Assembly: GCA_963795665.1 (NCBI GenBank)
Contig: CAWCIP010000018.1
Span: 1 to 64,000 of the forward strand
Direction of reading: 5' to 3'
DNA from: DASUPK01 sp963795665
GTDB taxonomy: Bacteria > Actinomycetota > Thermoleophilia > Solirubrobacterales > 70-9
Length of the DNA: 64,000 bases
Positions within the stretch are counted from its first letter, which is position 1. Each line of letters begins with the position of its first letter. The notes below the pieces were generated by a model, which saw only the letters and a program-made list of their open reading frames with translations, did not search any database and was not told the origin of the DNA. Both the position numbers and the translations under genes were made by a program. Shown here piece by piece: positions 1 to 8,280 of the stretch.

Positions 1-159
1 GTGCCGGTGCCAGGTGCTCGCCTGGCCCGGATGAAGGCGCCAGAGGCGCGCGCCGAGCGTCTCGGCCTCGAGCTGCTTGGCGAGGTCCGTGTTCTCGACC
101 TTCATCTGGTTCGAGGGACGCCAGAAGGCGTCCCTCGAACTCAGCAGGCGGTATGCCAC
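1..159 (-). CDS. Cupin-domain protein, N-terminal part only
   Basis: The first 53 codons of a gene that runs off the left edge. The GTG start lies two bases after the htpX stop, so the two are probably co-translated. The visible part ends in LWRLHPGQASTWHRH, and WHRH looks like the first metal-binding histidine pair of a small cupin barrel. An internal ATG at 105 (MKVENTDL) is an alternative start. I chose GTG because the stretch before it (AFWRPSNQ) reads like conserved protein; that is recollection of the family, not an alignment. Codons 7-17 contain a perfect hairpin, reported separately. Function beyond a small cupin cannot be told. Confidence 0.6.
   Translation of the reverse strand, partial: MAYRLLSSRDAFWRPSNQMKVENTDLAKQLEAETLGARLWRLHPGQASTWHRH
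109..140. repeat. Perfect 14-bp inverted repeat, 4-nt loop
   Basis: GTTCGAGGGACGCC at 109-122 pairs with GGCGTCCCTCGAAC at 127-140 around a four-base loop. It sits just inside the start of the cupin gene, right after htpX on the minus strand. The stem would form in mRNA immediately downstream of the GTG start and could affect translation or act as a processing site. There is no run of U after it, so it is not a classical terminator. Confidence 0.75.
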
Positions 160-161
160 GA

Positions 162-1022
162 CTAGCCGATGGTCGGCCGCATCTGGCGGAGCCGGCGCAC
201 CCGCTCCTCGATCGGCGGATGCGTCGAGAAGAGGGAGGCGATGCCGCCGCCCTTGAACGGCTTGACGATGTAGAGCGGCTCGGTCGCCTGGTTGACCTGC
301 ATCGGCACCGCCTGGGCGCCCGACTCCAGGCGCAGCAGCGCCGAGGCGAGCGACTCCGGATTGCCGCAGATCTCCGCGCCCGTCGCGTCGGCCGAGAACT
401 CGCGCTGGCGCGAGATCGCCATCTGGATGATCGCCGCGGAGATCGGGGCGAGTATCCAGAGCAGCAGCGGGCCGATGATCCCGAGGGGCGAATTGTCATC
501 GCCGCCGATCCAGAGCACCATGTAGCCGATCCAGGTGATGGCCGACGCGATCGTCGCGACCACGGAGGTCAGCAGGATGTCGTGGTTTCGCACGTGTCCG
601 AGCTCGTGCGCGAGCACGCCCCGCAGCTCGTCCTCCGTGAGGAGCTTGCGGATCCCGGCGGTCACCGCGACCGCGGAGTGCTTCGGATTGCGGCCCGTCG
701 CGAAGGCATTCGGCTGCTCCTGCGGGATCACGTAGAGCCTCGGCATCGGCAGCCCGGCGCGCGTCGTCAGGTCGCGGACCATCTGATACAGGCGCGGGTC
801 CTCCTCCTCGGAGACCGGCTTCGCCCGGGCGGCGGCGAGCGCGATCCTGTCGCTGAAGAACCAGCTGCCCATGTTGATGAGGACCGCGATGAAGAGGAAG
901 ATGAGCGCGGTCGAGGGGCCGCCGATCAGGTATCCGGCGCCGACCAGGATGCCGCCGAGGACTGAGAGCAGGATCACCGTCTTGAGGGTCGCCTGCCAGT
1001 TGGAACGTCCGGTGGTTGTCAT
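162..1022 (-). CDS. htpX: Membrane zinc metalloprotease HtpX (M48)
   Basis: Membrane-bound protease of the M48 family that degrades damaged membrane proteins. The 286-residue protein has hydrophobic helices near residues 14-34 and 37-56, the zinc motif HELGH at 139-143, two more helices (about 152-174 and 181-203), and the REFSAD segment at 207-212 whose glutamate is the usual third zinc ligand. Length fits HtpX. The ATG at 1022 was chosen over longer in-frame starts because GAAGGAG lies about 10 bases before it and the upstream residues are not HtpX-like. It is divergent from a MarR-type gene and is followed after two bases by a cupin gene. Confidence 0.93.
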   Translation of the reverse strand: MTTTGRSNWQATLKTVILLSVLGGILVGAGYLIGGPSTALIFLFIAVLINMGSWFFSDRIALAAARAKPVSEEEDPRLYQMVRDLTTRAGLPMPRLYVIPQEQPNAFATGRNPKHSAVAVTAGIRKLLTEDELRGVLAHELGHVRNHDILLTSVVATIASAITWIGYMVLWIGGDDNSPLGIIGPLLLWILAPISAAIIQMAISRQREFSADATGAEICGNPESLASALLRLESGAQAVPMQVNQATEPLYIVKPFKGGGIASLFSTHPPIEERVRRLRQMRPTIG

Positions 1023-1067
1023 CTCCGAAAGATCTCCTTCTCGGGAGGTGAAAGTGGTCTGCGCGCG

Positions 1068-1095
1068 AGTATACGGAGCGGCCTCAACGGGCAAT
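1068..1095 (-). promoter_or_regulatory. Candidate promoter for htpX
   Basis: On the minus strand TATACT (1073-1068) matches a sigma-70 type -10 box. ATTGCC or TTGCCC (about 1095-1089) is a possible -35 at 15-16 bp spacing. It lies about 50 bases before the htpX start in the divergent region shared with the MarR gene. The spacing is short, so this is tentative. Confidence 0.4.
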
Positions 1096-1145
1096 AAGGC
1101 TTCATCACGAAGCGGAACCATCACATATTGCTACTTTCTTGATTC

Positions 1146-1621
1146 GTGACTACCACCAAGAGACGCAGGGAGCGCCAGGAATGGAACCCCGACCTGGGGG
1201 TTCTGGCGAGCCAGCTGACCTACTCGCTGCAGGAGGAGCTCTTCGCCCGGCTCGCCTCCGAGGGATACAGACGACCTCAACCCACGCCATTGGGCGGTGC
1301 TGGCGTATCTCGACGAGGACGGGGTCCGGGCGACCGAGCTGGCCCGCCTCTCGGGCCGCCACAAGCAGATCGTCGGCCGCCTGGTGGACGAGCTCGAGGA
1401 GCTGGGCTACGTCGAGCGGCGACCCGACCCGGCGGACCGGCGCGCCAAGCTCGTCGTCCCGACTCAGCGCGGGCTCGAAGCAGCTGCAGCGAGGCGACGA
1501 GATCGTGGCGGAGATCGAGGCCCGCCACGCGGCGGCGATCGGCGGCCGCAACTACGCGGCTTTCCGGGACGTCCTGCGCGGCGTGGTCGCCCGCTCGCAG
1601 GGAACTCGCGCACCTAGGTGA
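1146..1621 (+). CDS. MarR-family transcriptional regulator, frameshifted
   Basis: Winged-helix DNA-binding regulator. The protein must be read in three frames: MTTTKRRRERQEW... from the GTG at 1146, then from about 1290 LAYLDEDGVRATELARL...GRLVDELEELGYVERR and DPADRRAKLVVPT (recognition helix and wing with the MarR DxxDRR signature), then from about 1490 the C-terminal dimerisation helix ending at 1621. Breaks lie near 1270-1290 and 1485-1495. A standard MarR length (about 158 residues) is recovered across the breaks, which suggests sequence errors rather than decay. Transcribed away from htpX; it may control that gene or itself, but no operator is visible. Confidence 0.75.
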
Positions 1622-1665
1622 ATCGGTCCGGGCATAACCGACCATTCCGCTAGGATTTCCGGGCG

Positions 1666-2145
1666 ATGCTGTTTTCCACCCGAGCCGAATATGGAGTGCG
1701 CCTGATGGTCGAGCTCGGCCGCCAGGAGGAGGGCGCCCCGGTGGCGCTGAGCGCGGTCGCCGAGTCGGAGCGCCTCCCACTCTCCTATCTCGAGCACCTG
1801 GTCGCCAAGCTGCGCAAGGCCGGTTTGGTCGAGAGCCAGCGCGGCGCCCACGGCGGATACCGCCTCGGGCGGCCCGCGGACGAGATCGAGATGCTCGAGG
1901 TGGTCCAGGCGCTGGAGGGCGCGATCGCCCCGATGGAGTGCTTCGAGCTCGACGCCGAGGGCAAGGTCTCCTGCTCGCATGAGAGCGACGGCGATCGGGC
2001 ATGCGCCACCAAGCTTCTCTGGACGCGGGTACAGGGCGGCGTCACCAAGGCGCTCGCCGGCACGACTCTCGCAGAGCTGGTCGAGTTCTCCGAGCAGCAC
2101 GCGCCCGAGCCCGCTCCCAAGACCGCCGCGGTCAGCGCGGCGTAG
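1666..2145 (+). CDS. Rrf2-family iron-sulfur sensing regulator
   Basis: A 159-residue Rrf2 protein starting MLFSTRAEYGVRL, with an N-terminal winged helix (RGAHGGYRLGRP, about 59-70) and three cysteines, Cys92, Cys103 and Cys113, spaced as in IscR/SufR/RirA proteins that bind an Fe-S cluster. The alanine- and proline-rich tail is not conserved. It sits 30 bases before sufC in the same direction, so it most likely represses or tunes the suf genes according to cluster status. Rrf2 fold and cysteines are seen; cluster type and target are inferred. Confidence 0.9.
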   Translation: MLFSTRAEYGVRLMVELGRQEEGAPVALSAVAESERLPLSYLEHLVAKLRKAGLVESQRGAHGGYRLGRPADEIEMLEVVQALEGAIAPMECFELDAEGKVSCSHESDGDRACATKLLWTRVQGGVTKALAGTTLAELVEFSEQHAPEPAPKTAAVSAA

Positions 2146-2175
2146 CGACAACTTCAACCGAATCAGGAGTCCCAA

Positions 2176-2944
2176 TTGGCAGAGCTCGAGATCCGCAACC
2201 TGCACGTGACCGCCGAGGGCAAGGAGATCCTCAAGGGCGTCAGCCTCGACGTCGAGAAGGGGAGCATCCACGCCCTGATGGGCCCGAACGGCTCGGGCAA
2301 GTCCACCCTCGCCAACGCGATCATGGGTCACCCGAGCCTCGAGGTGACGGACGGGACGATCACCTTCAAGGGCGAGGACATCACGGAGGCCGCGCCCGGA
2401 CGAGCGCTCCCGGATGGGCCTCTTCATGGCGTTCCAGTACCCGGTCGCGATCCCCGGCGTGACCGTCGCCAAGTACCTGCGCATGGCGGTCAACGCGCAT
2501 CGCGAGGGCGCCGGCGAGGAGCCGGTGAAGCTGAAGGACTTCCGCAAGGAGACCGAGGAGGCGATGGCGCTGACGAACATCCCCAAGGAGTTCTCCTCGC
2601 GCTACCTGAACGAGGGCTTCTCGGGCGGCGAGAAGAAGCGGATGGAGATCCTCCAGCTCGCGATGCTGCAGCCGGACATGGCCGTGCTCGACGAGACCGA
2701 CTCCGGGCTCGACATCGACGCTCTGCAAGTCGTCGCGAAGGGCGTCAACAAGTTCGCCGGGCCCGGAATGGGCGTCCTGATCATCACCCACTACCAGCGG
2801 ATCCTCCACCTGATCAAGCCGGACGGCGTGCACGTGCTCTACGACGGCCGCATCGTCAAGGAGGGCGGTCCCGAGCTGGTCGAGCAGCTCGAGGAGAAGG
2901 GCTACGGCTGGATCAAGGACGAGGTGGAGGCAGCGGCGGCGTAG
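2176..2944 (+). CDS. sufC: Fe-S assembly ATPase SufC, one frameshift
   Basis: Cytosolic ABC-type ATPase of the SufBCD scaffold. The TTG at 2176 is preceded by CAGGAG. Walker A is GPNGSGKST at residues 36-44; after the break come FSGGEKKR (signature) and MAVLDETDSGLD (Walker B with D-loop), ending in KDEVEAAAA. The frame breaks near 2398-2400, where one extra base separates ITEAAP from ERSRMGLFMAF; removing it restores a SufC of about 255 residues. Without correction the first frame runs on through sufS and falsely suggests a fusion. Together with sufS and sufU it forms the first half of a Suf system whose sufB and sufD lie at 13.9-16.6 kb. Confidence 0.93.
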
Positions 2945-2960
2945 GCCGCCCGCGCGGGAG

Positions 2961-4218
2961 ATGGAGCCGACTGCCACGACAGCGCCCGCCCTCCCCCGCT
3001 CGCTCGAGGAGATCCGGGCCGAGTTCCCGATCCTCGCCCGGGAGATCCACGGCCAGCCGCTCGCCTACCTCGACAACGGCGCCACCGCTCAGAAGCCGCT
3101 CGCCGTGCTCGACGCCCTGGACCGCTACTGGCGCGAGCACAACGCGAACGTCCACCGCGGCGTCCACACGCTCTCCGAGGAGGCCACCGCGCTGTACGAG
3201 GAGGCCCGCGGCACGGTCGCCTCGCACCTCGGGGCGGACCGCCGCGAGCTGGTCTTCGTCCGCAACGCGACCGAGGCGCTCAACCTGGTCGCCTACTCGT
3301 GGGGCCGGACCAACCTCTCGGCCGGCGACCGGATCGTGGTCACCGAGATGGAGCACCACTCGAACGTCGTCCCCTGGTACCAGGTGGCCCAGGAGACGGG
3401 AGCCCACCTGGACTGGGCGCCGATCACCGACGATGGCACGCTCGACATGGACGCCTTTGCCGGCCTGCTGGAGCGCGGCCCGAAGCTCGTCTGCGTCGCC
3501 CACGTCTCGAACGTGCTCGGCACGATCAACCCGGTTCGCGAGATCGCGCCGGATGGCGCATGACGCCGGCGCCCTGCTCGTCGTCGACGGCGCTCAGGCC
3601 GGGCCCAAGCTGGAGCTCGACATGGCCGAGCTCGGCGCCGACTTCTACGCCGTCACCGCGCACAAGATGTACGGGCCCACCGGGATCGGCGCCCTGTTCG
3701 GCCGCCGTCAGCTGCTCGAGGAGATGCCGCCGTTCATCGGGGGCGGATCGATGATCCGCAAGGTCTCGAAGGAGCTGATCACCTGGGCCGACCTGCCCGC
3801 GAAGTTCGAGGGAGGCACTCCGCCGATCGGCGAGGCGGTCGGCTTCGGCGCGGCCGTCCGCTGGCTCGAGGACCTCGGGCTGCCCGCCGTTCACGCCGCC
3901 GAGGCGGAGCTGACCTCCTACGCGCTGGAGCGGGTGGCCGAGGTGCCGGGGCTGACCATCTTCGGCCCGCCCGCCGGCGACGAGCGCGGCGGGATCGTCT
4001 CCTTCGCGATGGACGGCGTCCACGCCCACGACGTCTCCGAGATCCTCGACCGCCACGGGGTCGCGGTTCGCGCCGGCCATCACTGCGCCCAGGTCCTGAT
4101 GGAGCGGCTCGGCGTGCCCGCGACGACCCGCGCCAGCTTCGCCGTCTACAACACGCGCGCCGAGGTCGACGCGCTGGTCGACGGCCTGCTCGACGCCCGG
4201 CGCGTCTTCGAGCTCTAG
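2961..4218 (+). CDS. sufS: Cysteine desulfurase SufS, one frameshift
   Basis: PLP enzyme that takes sulfur from L-cysteine for Fe-S cluster assembly. It shows AYLDNGATAQKP near the N-terminus, MEHHSNVVPW, the PLP lysine in TAHKMYGP, and the catalytic cysteine in RAGHHCAQ. Length after correction is about 419 residues, typical of SufS. One extra base near 3550 shifts the frame between PVREIA and RMAHDAGALLVVDGAQAG. It starts 16 bases after sufC and is followed after 13 bases by sufU, its usual sulfur acceptor partner in Gram-positive-type systems. Confidence 0.94.
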
Positions 4219-4231
4219 CTACGGTTAGGCG

Positions 4232-4657
4232 ATGGACGAGCTCTACCGAGACCAGATCCTCGAGCACTACAAGCGGCCGCACCACTTCGGCCGCCTGGAC
4301 GACTTCGACCTCGAGTTCGAGGACACGAACCCGTTCTGCGGCGACGAGCAGCACGTCTTCCTGAAGCTCGGCGAGGACGGCAAGGTCTCCGAGGTCGCCT
4401 TCGAGGGCCAGGGCTGCGCGATCTCCACGGCCGCCACCTCGCTGCTCACCGACGAGCTCGAGGGCATGACGCGCGAGGAGATCCTCGCGCTGCCCAAGGA
4501 CTTCGTGCTCGACCTGCTCGGGATCGACATCTCGGCGACGCGGATGAAGTGCGCGATGCTCGGCCTCAAGGTCGTCAAGGGGGCGAGCCTCGGCAAGGCC
4601 GCCGACTGGGAGGACGAGGGCGAGCAGGGCGATCCGGCCGAGGCGGCCTCCCTCTAA
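4232..4657 (+). CDS. sufU: Zinc-dependent sulfurtransferase SufU
   Basis: A 141-residue SufU/IscU-like protein that accepts persulfide sulfur from SufS. Conserved ligands are Cys36 (NPFCGDE, with Asp38), Cys62 (GQGCAIS) and Cys107 (RMKCAML). The insertion between the second and third cysteine (TDELEGMTREEILALPKDF) is the feature that separates SufU from IscU. Start ATG is 13 bases after sufS. Last gene of the first suf cluster; the acidic C-terminal tail is variable. Confidence 0.95.
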   Translation: MDELYRDQILEHYKRPHHFGRLDDFDLEFEDTNPFCGDEQHVFLKLGEDGKVSEVAFEGQGCAISTAATSLLTDELEGMTREEILALPKDFVLDLLGIDISATRMKCAMLGLKVVKGASLGKAADWEDEGEQGDPAEAASL

Positions 4658-4666
4658 GCCCCGGAA

Positions 4667-5668
4667 ATGGCCTCCCCGTCCCGTCCCCAGCTGTCGCTGG
4701 TGGTCCCCGCCTACAACGAGTGCGGGGCGTTGCCGGGCCTGCTCGAGGAGATCGAGCAGGTATGCGGCAGGCTGGGGCTCGACTGGGAGGTCGTCGTCGT
4801 GGACGACGGCTCGACGGACGGCACCGGCGAGCTCCTCGAGAAGCACGCGCGCGAGCACGACCACGTCCGGGTGGTCAGGCTGCGGCGGAACTTCGGGAAG
4901 TCGGCGGCCCTGACGGCGGGCTTCGAGCACAGCTTCGGGGAGATCGTGATCACGCTGGATGCCGACGGACAGGACGATCCGGCCGAGATCCCGGCCCTGA
5001 TCGCGAAGCTCGACGAGGGCTATGACGTGGTCTCCGGCTGGAAGCGGCGGCGCCGTGACCCCCCCTGAAGCGATGGTCATCGCGCCTGTTCAACTGGGTG
5101 ACCGCGCGCGTCTCCGGCCTGCGTCTGCACGACTTCAACTGCGGGTTGAAGGCATACCGCGGCGACTGCGTCCGATCGCTCGAGATCTACGGTGAGCTGC
5201 ACCGCTACGTCCCGGTGCTCGCCGCCCAGCGCGGGTGGCGCGTGACGGAGCTTCCCGTCGAGCATCGCCCGCGTCGTGCACGGGACCTCGAAATTCGGGG
5301 TGGCGCGCTACCCGCGCGGCCTCTTCGACCTGCTCACCGTCGTCTTCATCGGCCGCTACAGCCAGCGGCCGCTCCACCTCTTCGGTGGAATCGGGCTGGT
5401 CCTGATCGCGATCGGGTCCGCGATCTGCATCTACCTGGTCGCCTCAAGATCGGGGGAGCGGCGATCGGTGAGCGGCCTCTGCTGCTGCTCGGCGTGCTCT
5501 GCCATCCTGGTCGGCGCTCAGTTCTTCACCCTGGGCCTGCTCGGCCAGATGATCGCGGCGACGGCCCAGGAGCGCTCTCACTCGCGAGCCGATCAGTACG
5601 AGATCCGAAGCGTGGTGGAGGCCGGCGCGGACGGCGATACCGGCGTCGGCGTCCCGACGAGCGGCTAA
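4667..5668 (+). CDS. DPM1/GtrB-like glycosyltransferase 2, frameshifted
   Basis: Family 2 glycosyltransferase that probably loads a sugar onto a polyprenyl phosphate. The N-terminal GT-A domain has LSLVVPAYNECGALPGLL, VVVDDGSTDGT and the metal-binding LDADGQDDP. A later frame holds LHDFNCGLKAYRGD, and the last part (TSKFGVARYPRGLFDL, then two hydrophobic helices and LGLLGQMI) matches the C-terminal two-helix membrane anchor of GtrB-type enzymes. Frame breaks are needed near 5065, 5265, 5443 and 5500. It begins nine bases after sufU but is functionally unrelated. The substrate cannot be told from sequence. Confidence 0.82.
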
Positions 5669-5709
5669 GCGGTCAGCGCTCGGCATCTTCGCTGGTCGTG
5701 CTCCCTCAC

Positions 5710-7404
5710 TTATCCGGCGGACCGCAGATCAGCAATGGCGTGGCCGAGGTGGACGCATACCAGGGATCCGGTGCCGCGTCGACGCGGCACTGAGAGCGCC
5801 ATCCACTCGCCCGGGGTTCAGCTGGCCGGCCTGAACAGCGAAGGCGCCCCCGAATCGGCCGAGCACCAGCGGCGCGGCGAGTCCGCTCGACTTCAGCACG
5901 GCGCCGCCCGGGGGAAGCTTGAAGCGTCACCCCCCGTCCGGGCGTCCCCCGGTTGCCCTGCAATGCCCGGTCGGCGGGCTGGTCGGCCGCAGGAGGATGC
6001 CGTTGGCGTCGGCAAGGGCGGCGTCGACATCGTCTCGGGTCAGCTCGCCCTGTTCGCGGAGCTCTGGCAGCGAGAACGCCGGTGAGCCGAACTCCCTCAC
6101 CGCCGCGAGGTAGCCGGTGGCCGTGTTCTCCGTCCCCGGTCTCCCGGAGGATCTCACGCAGCCCGAAGGCGGTGGGGAAGTGTCGCGCCAAACCGTCCCC
6201 GGTCCAGCTCGACGGCGGTGAGCTCCGCCCGACCCAGATGGGCGTCCCTCCGCGCGGTCTCGCGAGCCGTCACGGAGCAGGGCAATGTTCGTGGCCAGGC
6301 TGATCGCGGCCACGATGTAGAGGATCGTCATGCCTCGACGCTGGATCCGCACACCCCGCGCTGCCTCGACCGCGACGAGCAGGACGGCGATCGCGCCCGG
6401 GTAGATGTATCGGGCCGAATCTGGCACGCGCGCCGGCGGATGGGCCGCCGCCGCGCCTATCAGCCAGAGCGTCCCCAGCAGGGCGAGCGTCGCCCAGAGG
6501 AAGCGAGGGATGCTCCCTCGCCACAGCCTCAGGCCGACGGCGAGGAGGGCCAGGACGGCAACGCTCGGACCCCAGCCGCTGCCGAGTTGCAGGGTAGTTG
6601 AGGCCAAGGAGCGACGCTCCGCTCGAGGCCAGGGAATTGAACGCCCAGTTGGGGAAGAGCAGAAGGTTGCTCAGGGTGACGTTGCTCTCCGCTCCGCCGG
6701 CCCGGTTGTGCGACCAGAGAAGCCATGCCGCGTAGAGCACCGCCGGGATGAGAAACACCCAGGCCCGGCGCCGGCGATCGTCTCCCAGCAGGATCAGCAC
6801 CGCCGCGCCGACCACGAACGGAAGCCCCTCGGAATAGGTGGCGAGCGCCAACGACAGCAGCACGCAGGCGAGGGCGTCCCCCCTCCGATCCTCACGGTCC
6901 AGCGCGAGCAGTGCGCCGATCCCGGCCGCCTGTGTGAACAAGATCGTGAATCCGCTGCCCGCGATCGCGTGTGGGTAATCGGAGCCGAAGAACAGCAGCA
7001 CGAGCGTCGGCGCCAGTGCGGCGAGGGCCCCGACTCGCCGCCTGGCGAAGACGAAGAACAGACGCTGCGGTCAGGAGAACGGCGCCGATCCCGAGCAGGC
7101 GGAACGGGAGATAGTCGGCCCCGGACGAGTGCAGGATCGCGGAATAGACCAAGCGGGGGATGAGAATCAGGTGACCGTTGTAGGGCTCGAGGGCCGCCTG
7201 CAGGTCGAGGTGGGGACTGGAGCTGAAGAGGTACATCTCGTCGGGCGAGAAGGTCGTGTCGCGCCCCAGCCACACGCCCAGCACGATGGCCGCGACCATT
7301 GCCGCGGCCAGGGCGAGCTCGACCTGGGCATCCCCGAAGCGGCGAGGTGCCCAGGAGCGCGCGGGGGCGGACCCCGATCTCGGTTCCGTGGCCGCGGTCG
7401 CCAA
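5710..7404 (-). CDS. Polytopic membrane protein, heavily frameshifted
   Basis: Read from a probable TTG at 7404 down to a TAA at 5712-5710. It begins with a helix (ELALAAAMVAAIVLGVWLG), then RDTTFSPDE and a lumenal-type loop, and several further hydrophobic helices (for example ALACVLLSLALATY, AVLALLAVGLRL and GTLWLIGAAAA), then a soluble C-terminal domain ending ALSVPRRRGTGSLVCVH. The acidic residues after the first helix and overall plan recall GT-C membrane glycosyltransferase or mannosyltransferase proteins, but I cannot name the family. At least six frame breaks between 7000 and 5800. It follows a small secreted protein closely on the same strand. Confidence 0.55.
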
Positions 7405-7414
7405 GGGTCTCTGG

Positions 7415-7787
7415 CTAGATCCAGCCTTCGCCAGGTGAGCAGAGCGCGAACGGCACCTGACGCCGCCGCCTTCGACGACGTCACCTTCGCCTGCACCACC
7501 GTGGCACCTTGAAGCTGGGAGCTGAAGACCCACTTGCCCTTGCCGTTCGTGCGGTTGTCGGCGTAGTCGATCAGGGCATGCTCCGGGGCGACTTCCCGCA
7601 ACTGGACCTTGCGGTTGGCGACGCAGGCGGGGTTCTTGCTGCTCACCCGGCCGTGAAACGGAGGACCGCCGGCGATCTTAAGGGTCACCCGGCTCGCCGC
7701 CGACTGGCCGGCGCCCGCAGGGGTTGCCAGCGCCGCAGCGCAGAGCGCCGCTGCGAATGGAACCGCGAGTCTCCCTATCGCCTTCAA
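7415..7787 (-). CDS. Small secreted protein, unknown function
   Basis: Begins MKAIGRLAVPFAAALCAAALATPAGA, a clear signal peptide, followed by a mature part of about 95 residues with two cysteine-free strands and GRVSSKNPACVANRKVQL. The pattern (signal, then a beta-rich domain with NRKVQLREV) resembles small surface proteins repeated in related actinobacteria, probably an Ig-like carboxypeptidase-regulatory style fold; that is a guess. The exact end is uncertain because the frame appears to break near 7440: the next frame ends with a TAG at 7417-7415, close to the start of the membrane protein. Confidence 0.5.
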
Positions 7788-7866
7788 GCCAAGCCCCTTT
7801 CAGGTCCGAACGCCGCCAAGCCTAATGGCGCACGGGCTGGGATACTCGTTTCCGAGGAGGAGGGGC

Positions 7867-8280
7867 ATGTCCGAGGAGCTCGTACAGCTGGTGCAGAAGG
7901 GCTATGAAGCCTGGAACGCGGGCGATCGGAACTGGGTGCTCGATCACATGTCTCCGGAGGTGGAGTGGATCACGCCCGAGGACGATCCGGACCCCGGCAC
8001 GTACCACGGGTACGAGGGCGTCGAGCGCTACTGGTCCCAGTGGCGGGCCGCCGTAGGGCAGCTCAACTTCAAGATCGAGGAGCTGATCGACGCGGGGCAG
8101 TCCGTCGTGGTCGTGGCCCGGCGCCAGGGCAAGGGAGAGCACAGCGGCTTGGAGATCTCCGACCGCGTGATCCAGGTCTACGACTTCGAGGACGGGGTGT
8201 GCGTCCGCGTCCGCGAGTACTACGACCGCAGCGCGGCGTTGAGCGCTGTGCGCGGCGATCGCTCCGGTGCAAGCTCCTGA
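7867..8280 (+). CDS. SnoaL/NTF2-like protein (copy 1)
   Basis: A 137-residue NTF2-fold protein (YEAWNAGDRNWVLDHMSPEVEW, then TYHGYEGVERYW and a strand-rich second half). This fold is used by small hydrolases, isomerases and binding proteins; the catalytic pattern does not identify a reaction. A strong purine-rich ribosome site (GAGGAGGAGGGG) precedes the ATG. The end overlaps the start of the GMC oxidoreductase by 14 bases. A clear paralogue lies just after that gene (10660-11058), sharing the EAWNA, HMSPEVEW and ELIDAG-type segments. Confidence 0.8.
   Translation: MSEELVQLVQKGYEAWNAGDRNWVLDHMSPEVEWITPEDDPDPGTYHGYEGVERYWSQWRAAVGQLNFKIEELIDAGQSVVVVARRQGKGEHSGLEISDRVIQVYDFEDGVCVRVREYYDRSAALSAVRGDRSGASS

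Noticed and set aside
2176..4218. Apparent single long frame joining sufC and sufS
   Set aside because: Two single-base shifts (near 2399 and 3550) explain it; each half matches its own protein in another frame.
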